A DNA stretch of 64,000 nt, taken from an uncultured Siphonobacter sp. (GTDB taxonomy: Bacteria > Bacteroidota > Bacteroidia > Cytophagales > Spirosomataceae). The position numbers and the translations under genes were made by a program. Below the pieces are notes generated by a model. It had not been told where the DNA came from. It searched no databases and was given only the letters and a program-made list of their open reading frames with translations. Location of the stretch: positions 186,001-250,000 of the forward strand of contig CAJYIW010000004.1 in the NCBI GenBank assembly GCA_913775095.1, read 5' to 3'. Positions 17,304-25,689 of the stretch are shown here, one piece after another; within the stretch, counting starts at the first letter, position 1; every line of letters starts with the position of its first letter.

Positions 17304-18145
17304 TAGAGAAGTTGTCGGTATTGCTGAATCCGCTGAAGTAGGGTTTCGCAGGTTTCATCCGTCAAGGGTCCTGAAGCTAAACTCTTGATTTCCAGATGTA
17401 ATTGTTGGCGGGCAGAGACTTCTTCCGGAAAAACTGAGGTAGAAACGGCATTCTGCACTTCTTCCGGGGTGTGAAATAACTGTTTGGTTTTAACCTTGGC
17501 TATGGCATTAATTGAAGTTTTGGGCAGCTTCTGCTTTCCGGAAAGAATAGCACTTTTAAACTCGGAAGTCAGCTTCTCAAGACCCGCCGCAAACTCACCG
17601 TCGCGTTTAATGGTCCGGCTGCTCACCCCGTATTCTTTACCCAGCGTTTCGGAAACATTTTCCTGATCAGTCGCATACTGATTTCCACCCCGGCTGTTTT
17701 TCTGTTGCAGATACCGAAGTCCTCTCAGGTAAGAAGCTTGCTCGGGAGTAAGGTTACGGCGACCCAGCTGATGATCAATCATGTAGTCTTTTACTTCAGA
17801 CATGGAAGCAAAATGAACCAGATTAATACGGAAATCCAGGTGATGCGTTTGAACGATGGAAAAGCGGTTATGCCCATCAATCAGAATATAAACGGGCAAA
17901 GACTGCTCATCGATACCGGCAATGGAAGTAGTCGTTTCCCAAATGGTAAGCGGATCTTTCACCCCATGTTTAATGATATTCTGCTCCAGCTGTTGCAGTT
18001 CATCCGGCGTTAAAGGGGGAATCAGATCTTTCAATTCCTGAAGAATGGTAATCTGACTTTTAATATGTTCTTCGGAAGACAGAAGGGAAGGTTTAAGATT
18101 GGTGGTCTTCTCCTTCATTAGATTCATAAAGTCTTTTTTAGCCAT
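17303..18145 (-). CDS. parB: ParB-family partition protein
   Basis: 280 residues. The N-terminal ParB/Sulfiredoxin-like domain contains LIDGHNRFSIVQTHH (about residues 88-102) and the signature GRRNLTPEQASYLRGLRY (128-145). A helix-turn-helix follows (SETLGKEYGVSSRTIKRD, about 165-182) and a short C-terminal helical region. It begins one base after the parA stop, so the two are translated as a unit. ParB would bind the palindrome array just beyond its own stop codon and recruit ParA for segregation. The DGHNRF variant of the usual GERR/GHRR box is common in plasmid ParB-like proteins of Bacteroidota. Confidence 0.88.
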   Translation of the reverse strand: MAKKDFMNLMKEKTTNLKPSLLSSEEHIKSQITILQELKDLIPPLTPDELQQLEQNIIKHGVKDPLTIWETTTSIAGIDEQSLPVYILIDGHNRFSIVQTHHLDFRINLVHFASMSEVKDYMIDHQLGRRNLTPEQASYLRGLRYLQQKNSRGGNQYATDQENVSETLGKEYGVSSRTIKRDGEFAAGLEKLTSEFKSAILSGKQKLPKTSINAIAKVKTKQLFHTPEEVQNAVSTSVFPEEVSARQQLHLEIKSLASGPLTDETCETLLQRIQQYRQLL

Positions 18146-18146
18146 A

Positions 18147-19091
18147 TTAAAGTGCGATTAGTTCGGTTGCTAATTGGTTGTACTGTTGCCAGGAAACCGA
18201 TTTAGGGGAATAGGAGTAGAGGTCTTCTTTGGCTACCTGAGATTGTTTAATAACGGTTGAAACCTCAATGATAGAATTGTATATCGGGAAGTTTTTGTAA
18301 TTCTCGCGAATATGAGCCATCATGCTTTTGTGCACGCTCTGGTTCTTGTGAACCATCGTAAACACAATGCCTTTAACAGTAAGGGAAGGATTAATGTAGG
18401 TACGAATTTCAGCAATCCGGTTAAAGAGGCTTTCTACCCCGTGGTAAGCACTGGCTTCCGGCTGAATGGGAACCAGGCAGGACGAAGACGCCACCAGCGA
18501 GCAGGTCGTGCAGATGCCTAAGCTGGGAGGGCAGTCAATGAGGATGTAATCAAAATTTTCCCGAGCCTCTTCCAGTTTCAAAGCCAGTCGGCGATCCGCA
18601 CCAATGGAGTTAGCCAGTTCTGACTCTTTGTAAGCCATGCGTATATCCGAAGGCGTCAGATATAAGGTATCCGTAATGGGGACTAGGGGCAGCGGCGTAT
18701 TGTGCAACAGGGCATCAATGATTTGTTCCTGGGGATCGTGCACGCCAAAGCATTGCGAGAGGTTACCCTGGGAATCCATGTCAATGAGCAACACACGGTT
18801 ACCCAGGAGACTCAGGGCCTTCCCCAGATTAATAACGGTGGTCGTTTTCCCGACGCCGCCCTTGTGGTTGACAATGGAAATGATTTGAGCTTTATCGAAC
18901 TGGGCGTCACTGTATCCGTATTTCCGTAAGGCCGTATCTAAAGACTGTAAATGCTTCGCGGGAATATCTTTTTGCTCTGAAAGAGCTTTATGGAGGGTTT
19001 TAGAGGGAATACCGGCTTCCTTTTCAATCTGAGAAAGATTCAGAGCAGGTTTGGATTTTAAAAACCGGATCGCTTTTTCAGGCGTAATCAT
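18147..19091 (-). CDS. parA: ParA-family partition ATPase with N-terminal helix-turn-helix
   Basis: 314 residues. About residues 15-60 form a small DNA-binding domain (LNLSQIEKEAGIPSKTLHKA), as in plasmid type Ia ParA proteins that repress their own operon. The deviant Walker A motif NHKGGVGKTTT lies at 75-85, Walker A' in LLIDMDSQGNLSQ and Walker B in YILIDCPPSLG. It hydrolyses ATP on nucleoid DNA to move ParB-bound plasmid copies apart. A strong promoter lies 30 to 60 bp upstream and parB follows immediately. Confidence 0.93.
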   Translation of the reverse strand: MITPEKAIRFLKSKPALNLSQIEKEAGIPSKTLHKALSEQKDIPAKHLQSLDTALRKYGYSDAQFDKAQIISIVNHKGGVGKTTTVINLGKALSLLGNRVLLIDMDSQGNLSQCFGVHDPQEQIIDALLHNTPLPLVPITDTLYLTPSDIRMAYKESELANSIGADRRLALKLEEARENFDYILIDCPPSLGICTTCSLVASSSCLVPIQPEASAYHGVESLFNRIAEIRTYINPSLTVKGIVFTMVHKNQSVHKSMMAHIRENYKNFPIYNSIIEVSTVIKQSQVAKEDLYSYSPKSVSWQQYNQLATELIAL

Positions 19092-19120
19092 AGCATTAAA
19101 GGATAAAATTTTCTCTTTGT

Positions 19121-19150
19121 CAAATATAGAAAGAACTTTTTTTATCCAAA
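19121..19150 (-). promoter_or_regulatory. Promoter of parAB
   Basis: On the minus strand TTTG (19150-19147) and TATATTTG (19128-19121) are separated by 18 bp, a near-perfect Bacteroidota promoter. The start site would fall about 20 bases before the parA ATG, leaving room for repression by the ParA N-terminal DNA-binding domain. Confidence 0.7.
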
Positions 19151-19198
19151 AAGATGACGGAACTGGTTTTAGAAATCCTTCGAAAAAATGTGGAGATA

Positions 19199-19230
19199 AA
19201 TAAAAAATGGACCTGAAAAAGGTCCATTTT
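19199..19230 (-). terminator. Terminator of surE
   Basis: Inverted repeat AAAATGGACC / GGTCCATTTT with a 7-base loop (19204-19230). On the minus strand it is followed by a T run, 12 bp after the surE stop codon. It separates surE from the parA promoter. Confidence 0.8.
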
Positions 19231-19242
19231 AGTGGTATGGAG

Positions 19243-19977
19243 TTATAAATGCGTCTGCTGCATTCGGGTCAGAGCCGATTCGTCGGTCAAATCCAGTCGG
19301 AGGGGCGTGAGAGAGACCAGTCCGTTTTCAACGGCCCAGCGGTCCGTACCTTCCTCGGCGGGTTCCAGCGGGGTTACCGTAAACCAGTAATGCTTGCGGC
19401 CCATGGGGTCCACTCCCGGAACCACGTGTCCGTCATACTGACGCACAGACTGACGGGTCCAGATCAGGTCTCTGGGAGCAGGAGGAAAATTGATGTTAAT
19501 TAAGTTTGAATCCTGATCTTCGAGTGCGGCAGCAATCGCTCGTTCCACGAAAGGTTCCAGAGCATCAAAATCCGGGTCGCTGTTCCCGACGGGTGTACTC
19601 AGGGCAATGCCTTTCAGACCAAATAAAGCGGCTTGTTTTGCGGCTGCCAGCGTTCCCGAATGCCACATGGAGTTTCCCAGATTAGGGCCCATGTTAATCC
19701 CCGAGAGAACGACATCAATATCGGCGTGCAGGTGCGTACCTAAGGCGACGCAGTCCGCGGGTGTGCCGTTTACCCGGTGAGCCGGAACCTGTTCACCAAA
19801 AGAATTCGTAGACTTTTTGATCGTTAACGGACGGGAGTGGGTAACGGCGTGTCCCATGGAAGATTGTTCGACATCGGGAGCGACTACGTATACCTCTCCA
19901 AATTTTGTAGCCACGCGGGCCAGAGCGGCAATGCCCGGACTGTAAATTCCATCATCGTTGGTGACTAAAATTCGCAT
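19243..19977 (-). CDS. surE: 5'/3'-nucleotidase SurE
   Basis: 244 residues starting with the family signature MRILVTNDDGIYSPGI, which supplies the metal-binding Asp pair (DD at 8-9). Further hallmarks are a Ser/Asn-metal region (VEQSSMGHAVT) and SGINMGPNLGNSMWHSGTLAAAK. SurE is a cytoplasmic metal-dependent phosphatase acting on nucleoside 5'- and 3'-monophosphates. Length is normal. It is single-gene here, with its own terminator, and lies beside the partition locus; a housekeeping-type gene at this place suggests a chromid rather than a small plasmid. Confidence 0.95.
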   Translation of the reverse strand: MRILVTNDDGIYSPGIAALARVATKFGEVYVVAPDVEQSSMGHAVTHSRPLTIKKSTNSFGEQVPAHRVNGTPADCVALGTHLHADIDVVLSGINMGPNLGNSMWHSGTLAAAKQAALFGLKGIALSTPVGNSDPDFDALEPFVERAIAAALEDQDSNLININFPPAPRDLIWTRQSVRQYDGHVVPGVDPMGRKHYWFTVTPLEPAEEGTDRWAVENGLVSLTPLRLDLTDESALTRMQQTHL

Positions 19978-20185
19978 AAGATTCCTGTTTTATGAGTGTT
20001 GGATTCGATGCTGTACCTGCTACAAAACCAGGGCAGGGCGGAAGTGGGCATATTTGAGGACTGTTCTCCACTCCTTATCCAATGATACGGATATTTGAGA
20101 GGATAAAATTCCGTAAGCACCAGACCAGATCCGTATGAACGTACTTTTTGGTAGGTAGTATACACGATCAGCAGCACTCATACCT

Positions 20186-21076
20186 ATGAAAGAAATTAAA
20201 CTCATCCATAATCCTTCGGCTGGCGAAGAGGAACATTCCGAAAGACAACTCATTAAAAGTATTGAAGCGGAGGGATACACCTGTGACTATTCTCCTTCGG
20301 ATGACGCAGAGTGGCCGGCTACCATTACCCCCGCAACTGATTTACTGGTAATCGCAGGAGGGGATGGAACCATTCGAAGTGCGGTGAAGGAAATGGTGCT
20401 CAGCGAAACGGTTTCTCCTGCCATTCCATGGACCGTACTTCCCTGTGGTACGGCCAATAACATTGCCAAAACCCTGGGTGTGGACGCTGAGACGGAAGAA
20501 ATCATAAAGTTCTGGAAGCACAAAACCCCTCAAAAATTCGACGTGGGCCTCATCAGGGGACTGAAAGAAACCCATTTTTTTATTGAAGCGTTCGGCTGTG
20601 GTCTTTTTCCCCGGTTGATGCAGGTGATGAAGACCCTGGAAAAACCCGATAAACCCGAAGAAGAACTAAGTTTTGCCTTAACCGTTCTGTATGAATTAGT
20701 GATGAGCTCTGAGGCTCGTCAGTGTGAGATGGAGGTAGATGGCAGGGATCACTCCGGAAAGTATATCCTGCTGGAAGTGATGAACATTCAGTCCATTGGG
20801 CCTAATCTGGCATTAGCCCCTTATTCGGCGTTTGGCGATGGCTGGTTTGAACTCGTTTGTATCCGTGAAGAAGAGAAGGAGGCTTTCGGGAAGTACATTC
20901 TGAGCTTATGCGATGGGTCCGGGAAAACGTTTCCTTTCCCTTCCATTCGTGGACGTTCCTTCCGCATTCGCTGGGATGGCCCGCACGTCCACGCCGATGA
21001 TGAAATTCTGGAAAATGTACCTGAAGTAACTCTGCAACTGGAAATCAAGGAGGGACATTTACAAGTGCTTGCCTAA
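20186..21076 (+). CDS. Diacylglycerol/sphingosine kinase-like lipid kinase (YegS type)
   Basis: 296 residues. The DAGK catalytic fold is shown by KLIHNPSAGEEEH at the start, the nucleotide motif VIAGGDGTIRSAVKEM (about 53-68) and the LPCGTANNIAKTLG block (about 93-106). The C-terminal beta-sandwich ends with VTLQLEIKEG. Such enzymes phosphorylate a lipid hydroxyl with ATP; the natural substrate of bacterial members is often unknown. It is divergent from surE (208 bp between them, nothing else seen) and convergent with cydB, with a shared terminator. Confidence 0.85.
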   Translation: MKEIKLIHNPSAGEEEHSERQLIKSIEAEGYTCDYSPSDDAEWPATITPATDLLVIAGGDGTIRSAVKEMVLSETVSPAIPWTVLPCGTANNIAKTLGVDAETEEIIKFWKHKTPQKFDVGLIRGLKETHFFIEAFGCGLFPRLMQVMKTLEKPDKPEEELSFALTVLYELVMSSEARQCEMEVDGRDHSGKYILLEVMNIQSIGPNLALAPYSAFGDGWFELVCIREEEKEAFGKYILSLCDGSGKTFPFPSIRGRSFRIRWDGPHVHADDEILENVPEVTLQLEIKEGHLQVLA

Positions 21077-21107
21077 AAAGAAACCACCTCTCAGGGTGGT
21101 TTCTTTC
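21077..21107. terminator. Bidirectional terminator between lipid kinase and cydB
   Basis: AAAGAAACCACC and GGGTGGTTTCTTT form a hairpin with a short loop; A and T runs on either side let it work in both directions. It fills the whole 35-bp gap between the two convergent genes. Confidence 0.85.
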
Positions 21108-21111
21108 TTGC

Positions 21112-22143
21112 CTAGACATCCCCATAGACGGGAGCTTCTTCTTTCTCCTTACTCTGAAAACTATAGACGAGGTAGATCAGAAAAGGGAGTATAAACACAC
21201 TGCCCAGTAACAAAGCCCAGGCCAGAGCCTGAATGGTCTTATCGTCGCCTTTATGTTCCAGCAGAGAAAGGTAAGCTCCGTTTTTCATCAAAACGATATT
21301 GGGAAAGTGCTGGTAAGTAGCCACGAACAGAATCATCATCACCTGAAACCCGGCCAGTACTCTAAGTATGTTGTTATATCCTTTACGGGCGAACAGCCAG
21401 AGGGCTCCCACGGAAAGCGTCGCCGCCGTTACGCCGAGAATACCCCATATTTCGCCAAACACCCACTGCATGAGCGGAATTCCTTCCCAGTAGGCGGCTC
21501 CGAATACCAGTCCTCCGCAGCCTACCGCAGCACAGGTCATCATCCAGGCTTTTGACAGAAAACGCTTTCGTTCTTCAGGCGTGTCGGTCTCTCCAATGAG
21601 GTAAACCGAAGCCAGGTAGCCACAAATAGCCACGGTAAAGAGCCCAACGGCCACAGAAAAGGGGTGAAGCCAGCTAAAAATATAGGCGTCCTGGAAAGAA
21701 TAGGCCTCCGGGTCAATCTGTCGGGAAACCGTACTGCCGGCAATAATTCCCAGAAAGAGGGGAGTAATGAAGCTGGAAAGAGCAAAAATCCGGTTGTACA
21801 CCGATTGCATATCATCCACCACCGCGTCATAATGACGAAAGGTGAAGGCGGTACCACGGGCAATGATTCCCAGCAGCATGATCGTCAGGGGAATGTGCAA
21901 ATGTATCGACATTGTGGTATAGATGGCCGGAAACCCGACGAACAGAATCACAATGGCAATGATGAGCCACATGTGGTTGGCTTCCCAGATGGGGCCGATG
22001 GCCCGATAGAGGATTTTTCGGGTCTGGGTTCGGTTTTGGGAAGAAGTAAATAACTCAATAATTCCAGCCCCAAAATCTGCTCCACCCAAGAGCAGGTACA
22101 GCAGAATGGAAGCCCACAAGAAAATAATCACTACGTATAACAT
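21112..22143 (-). CDS. cydB: Cytochrome bd quinol oxidase subunit II
   Basis: 343 residues, eight or nine membrane segments. The start MLYVVIIFLWASILLYLLLGGADFGAGI is characteristic of CydB, with the GGADFGAG motif at about 21-28, and IGPIWEANHMWLI follows at about 51. It forms the membrane heterodimer with CydA that oxidises quinol and reduces oxygen to water at low oxygen. cydA lies 43 bp upstream. No cydX-like small frame or cydCD exporter is seen nearby. Confidence 0.95.
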   Translation of the reverse strand: MLYVVIIFLWASILLYLLLGGADFGAGIIELFTSSQNRTQTRKILYRAIGPIWEANHMWLIIAIVILFVGFPAIYTTMSIHLHIPLTIMLLGIIARGTAFTFRHYDAVVDDMQSVYNRIFALSSFITPLFLGIIAGSTVSRQIDPEAYSFQDAYIFSWLHPFSVAVGLFTVAICGYLASVYLIGETDTPEERKRFLSKAWMMTCAAVGCGGLVFGAAYWEGIPLMQWVFGEIWGILGVTAATLSVGALWLFARKGYNNILRVLAGFQVMMILFVATYQHFPNIVLMKNGAYLSLLEHKGDDKTIQALAWALLLGSVFILPFLIYLVYSFQSKEKEEAPVYGDV

Positions 22144-22186
22144 ACACCAGATGGCTTAAGGAGTAAAGGCTCGAAACGCAAGATGT

Positions 22187-23518
22187 TTAATGAGCTTCTT
22201 TGATACCCGTTGGCAAATCGTATAGCGTGTCTACCATTTTGATCTGTCGATACAGCATGAACAGGGTGACCAGGGCCAGTGAAAGGTAAACGCCCGTAAA
22301 CAGATAAAACGAGTAGGCAATGCCCGGCATGGGGGTAACGGCGTCGGCTGTACGCATCACCCCGTGAATAATCCAGGGTTGCCGCCCCACTTCCGTAACG
22401 GTCCATCCGGCCTCTACGGCAATGAAGCCGACGGGGGTCGCCCAGGCAAAGAGGGTAAGTAACCACTTGCTTCTCAGCCACTCCTTTTTGATGAACAGAG
22501 CAATACCAAACACCAGAGCAATGGCCATCATCAGCATTCCTAATCCTACCATGATTTGAAAGGCATAATGGGTAATGGCCACCGGAGGCTGGTCCTGCCG
22601 CGGTATCTGATCGAGTCCTTTTACTTCCGCATCAAAATCTCCGTGGGCCATGAAGCTTAATAAGCCCGGGATTTTTACGGCGTAGTTAACCTTTTGTCCG
22701 TTCACATCGGGGATGCCACCCACCACGAGCGGGGCTCGTTTTTCCGTTTTGAAATGGGCTTCCATGGCCGCCAGTTTGGCAGGCTGGCGTTTAGCTACAT
22801 CCTTTGCCGAAAAGTCACCGCTCAGGGGTTGTAGCAGAGCCGCTACGCAACCGAAAATGGCCGCAATTCGAAACGACTGCCGATGGAAAAGTACATTCTG
22901 CCGGCGAAGAATCATCAGAGCGTGGACACCGGCGACGGCAAAGCCCGTTGCGGCAAAGGCTGCCAGACACATGTGTAAAGCCTGCGACAACCACGCCGCA
23001 TTGAACATGGCTTTGATCGGGTCAATGTTCAGGTATTGTCCGTTGACGTAATCGAAACCCGCCGGACTGTTCATCCAGGCATTCGCTGAAACGACGAGAA
23101 TGCCCGAAAGCAAGCCGCTGATTCCCACAATTACCCCGGTAATCCAGTGAAACCAAGGATTGAACCGCCCCCAGCCGTACAGGAAGAAACCCAGGGCAAT
23201 GGCCTCAATAAAAAAGGCAGTTCCTTCCAGCGAGAAAGGCATCCCGAAAATCGGGCCCGCGTGTTTCATGAACGTGGGCCAGAGTAAGCCCAGCTCGAAG
23301 GAAAGGACCGTTCCTGAAACTGCTCCAACGGCAAAAAAAATAGCTACGCCTTTGCTCCAGGCCCGGGTAATGTTCTGATAAATGATGTGATCCGTGCGAA
23401 GGTACAGGTAATGGGATACCGCCATGAAAAAGGGCATCACCATGCCAATGCACGAGAAAATAATGTGAAAGCCCAGCGAAAGGGCCATTTGGGATCGGGC
23501 GGCAATGAAATCATCCAT
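22187..23518 (-). CDS. cydA: Cytochrome bd quinol oxidase subunit I
   Basis: 443 residues. Heme-ligand and quinol regions are recognisable: SLGFHIIFSCIGMVMPF (His near residue 18), the loop region around PLVVGGIPDVNGQKVNY, and the late motif EVGRQPWIIHGVMRTADAVTP. The quinol (Q) loop is short, so this is the short-loop (CIO-like) class and not the long E. coli type. It provides all three hemes and the quinol site of the oxidase. It is the first gene of the cydAB pair; no clear promoter box is visible upstream. Confidence 0.95.
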   Translation of the reverse strand: MDDFIAARSQMALSLGFHIIFSCIGMVMPFFMAVSHYLYLRTDHIIYQNITRAWSKGVAIFFAVGAVSGTVLSFELGLLWPTFMKHAGPIFGMPFSLEGTAFFIEAIALGFFLYGWGRFNPWFHWITGVIVGISGLLSGILVVSANAWMNSPAGFDYVNGQYLNIDPIKAMFNAAWLSQALHMCLAAFAATGFAVAGVHALMILRRQNVLFHRQSFRIAAIFGCVAALLQPLSGDFSAKDVAKRQPAKLAAMEAHFKTEKRAPLVVGGIPDVNGQKVNYAVKIPGLLSFMAHGDFDAEVKGLDQIPRQDQPPVAITHYAFQIMVGLGMLMMAIALVFGIALFIKKEWLRSKWLLTLFAWATPVGFIAVEAGWTVTEVGRQPWIIHGVMRTADAVTPMPGIAYSFYLFTGVYLSLALVTLFMLYRQIKMVDTLYDLPTGIKEAH

Positions 23519-23617
23519 AAGCGAAGTCGGCTGTCGGGGGATCCGTACGGTATTCGGAGCCAGCCGTAAACCGGTCGTTGGTTAGATACTGGACTTAACT
23601 GGGTAATCAGGAAGCAT

Positions 23618-24322
23618 TTACTTGACCCGGCGGCTGCTTAACGCAGAAACCCAGGTGCTGCGGCTGCATTTGGGACAAACGTGGAAGCCTTCCTGCGGGC
23701 TGAGATCTTTCACATTCCCGCAAAAGGTACACGCGTACGTGGCGGTCCGGGTGATGGTGCGGCTGCGTTGGCGGAACAACTCGGGTAATAAAGGCAGGCC
23801 TGGTCTGACGTCCTCGTCTTCGTAAAAGAAAATGCTGACCTGACCATTGGTCTCCAGATACGCTTTCCGAATCTGACCCAGGTGTTCGACGTTTTTGATC
23901 CGCATTTCCATGAAAAACTCATCCTGACCCAGGTCTTCCTTATTGAACGAATCAATCGTGAATTCACCATTTTCGACAATCAGGAAAGATTCTCCTTCAA
24001 TGAGCTTTTCCATTTTGATGGATTTGGCAGCCAGTCGAGTCAGGCTTCGGTAGACCAGAATTACCACGATAAAGACGACCAGGGCCGGTAACAAACCCAC
24101 ATCATTGTAAAACATGGGATCGCCCGCGGCCGAACCGAGCCCTACAATCAGCACCAGCTCCATAATGCTGAGCTGACGTACGGCCCGCTTTCCCGTAGCC
24201 CGCATGCCAATAAAAATGACCGCAAACATCAGTACCGTACGGATCGTAACCTCCAGCAGAAACTGTCCGGGCAAATCTCCCAGCAAAATGCGGCCCCAGT
24301 CCGTTATTTCGTAGTCATTCAT
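23618..24322 (-). CDS. DUF421 (YetF-like) membrane protein with C-terminal zinc ribbon
   Basis: 234 residues. Residues about 20-100 contain three hydrophobic segments (TIRTVLMFAVIFIGMRATGKR; LLPALVVFIVVILVY), then the DUF421 cytosolic domain (GESFLIVENGEFTIDSF). Unlike typical YetF proteins it ends with four cysteines in two pairs, CTFCG and CPKC (about 196-222), a rubredoxin/zinc-ribbon-like tail. DUF421 function is poorly known; a regulatory or sensory membrane role is guessed. It is monocistronic and divergent from the MFS gene. Confidence 0.8.
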   Translation of the reverse strand: MNDYEITDWGRILLGDLPGQFLLEVTIRTVLMFAVIFIGMRATGKRAVRQLSIMELVLIVGLGSAAGDPMFYNDVGLLPALVVFIVVILVYRSLTRLAAKSIKMEKLIEGESFLIVENGEFTIDSFNKEDLGQDEFFMEMRIKNVEHLGQIRKAYLETNGQVSIFFYEDEDVRPGLPLLPELFRQRSRTITRTATYACTFCGNVKDLSPQEGFHVCPKCSRSTWVSALSSRRVK

Positions 24323-24439
24323 GGTAGTAGTAATACCCTTCCCGGCCCTTAAATGTTTACAGAAATACGAGAATGAAAGGCGTTTGAAAATTTAAAAAGC
24401 AAGTAAGGACAGATTCGCTCAAAATTGAAATTTGACCCT

Positions 24440-24447
24440 TACTTTTG
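24440..24447 (+). promoter_or_regulatory. Possible -7 box of the MFS gene
   Basis: TACTTTTG matches TAnnTTTG 25 bp before the ATG at 24472. No good TTTG lies at the expected -33 distance, so this is a partial promoter match only. Confidence 0.3.
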
Positions 24448-24471
24448 AGCGGTTTGTAACCACTTTTTACT

Positions 24472-25683
24472 ATGGCTAAGCCTTCTTCAGCACTGATTTT
24501 CATTTTCCTGACGTTACTGATCGATGTGACCGGTTTAGGAATCATTATTCCGGTATTTCCCAAACTCATCGAAGAGCTCATTCACGGGAATATCAGTGAG
24601 GCTTCTCTGTACAGTGGCTGGTTAACGTTTGCTTACGCCATCATGCAGTTTTTATTTGCTCCCATCCTGGGTAACCTGAGTGATCGCTTCGGACGAAGAC
24701 CGGTTTTGCTGGCCTCGCTCATTGGTTTTGGGCTGGACTACATCCTGCAGGGTTTCGCCCCCAGCATCACCTGGCTTTTCATTGGTCGATTGCTGGCCGG
24801 GGTAACGGGGGCGAGCTTTACCACCGCCAGTGCGTTTATTGCCGACGTCAGTACGCCGGAGAATCGGGCTCAGAATTTCGGACTGGTGGGGGCAGCCTTC
24901 GGAGCCGGGTTTATTCTGGGGCCCGCCATCGGAGCGTTTCTAAGTGATTTTGGCACCCGGGTGCCTTTCTTCGTGGCGGCGGGTTTTTCCCTGCTGAATG
25001 CCTTATACGGTTTTTTTGTGTTACCCGAATCGCTGAAACCGGAGAACCGCCGACCGTTCAACTGGAAACGGGCCAACCCGGTAGGATCCTTGCTGCAACT
25101 TCGCAAGTACCCGATCATCATCAGTTTAACTACTTCACTGGTGTGCATTTATATCGCCGGGCATTCCACGCAAAGCACCTGGACGTTTTATACCATTGAG
25201 AAATTTAACTGGACGGAACGCTGGATTGGCCTGTCGCTTTCCTGTCTGGGCCTGTGCATGGGCCTGGTGCAGGGCTTACTTACCCGGATTGTCATCCCTA
25301 AGCTGGGAACCCGTAATTCCGTGTATATCGGGCTATTGTTTTACGTCGTAGGTTTCATCTGCTTCGCTTTTGCCAGTCAGGGCTGGATGATGCTGGCTTT
25401 TACCGTTCCGTATGCTCTAGGAGGAATTGCCGGTCCGGCTTTACAGGGAATCATTTCCGGGCAGGTTCCGCCGAACGAACAGGGCGAACTACAGGGAGCT
25501 TTAACGAGTCTGATGAGTGCCACCTCCATCATTGGTCCTCCGATGATGACCAGTCTTTTCTCGCATTTCACCCGACCGGGGGCCGCCGTTCACTTCCCCG
25601 GAGCTCCCTTTTTAATGGGAGCTTTGCTGGCTCTGCTCAGCGTATTTTTTGCGGCCCGAACGTTCCGGCGGTTACCCGAGTAA
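24472..25683 (+). CDS. MFS exporter of the TCR/Tet (DHA1) type
   Basis: 403 residues with 12 predicted membrane segments. The start FLTLLIDVTGLGIIIPVFPKL and the loop 2-3 motif GNLSDRFGRRPVLLASL are typical of TetA-like drug:proton antiporters, and the antiporter motif GAAFGAGFILGPAIGAFL lies in segment 5. The substrate may be a drug or a metabolite; a resistance phenotype should not be assumed. No TetR-type regulator is beside it. It ends 6 bp before the convergent histidine kinase gene, with no terminator between them. Confidence 0.88.
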   Translation: MAKPSSALIFIFLTLLIDVTGLGIIIPVFPKLIEELIHGNISEASLYSGWLTFAYAIMQFLFAPILGNLSDRFGRRPVLLASLIGFGLDYILQGFAPSITWLFIGRLLAGVTGASFTTASAFIADVSTPENRAQNFGLVGAAFGAGFILGPAIGAFLSDFGTRVPFFVAAGFSLLNALYGFFVLPESLKPENRRPFNWKRANPVGSLLQLRKYPIIISLTTSLVCIYIAGHSTQSTWTFYTIEKFNWTERWIGLSLSCLGLCMGLVQGLLTRIVIPKLGTRNSVYIGLLFYVVGFICFAFASQGWMMLAFTVPYALGGIAGPALQGIISGQVPPNEQGELQGALTSLMSATSIIGPPMMTSLFSHFTRPGAAVHFPGAPFLMGALLALLSVFFAARTFRRLPE

Positions 25684-25689
25684 GAGTCC

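Noticed and set aside
24472-25683. Tetracycline resistance determinant
   Set aside because: The sequence fits the general TCR/Tet MFS group, but no TetR regulator is adjacent and substrate cannot be told from sequence.
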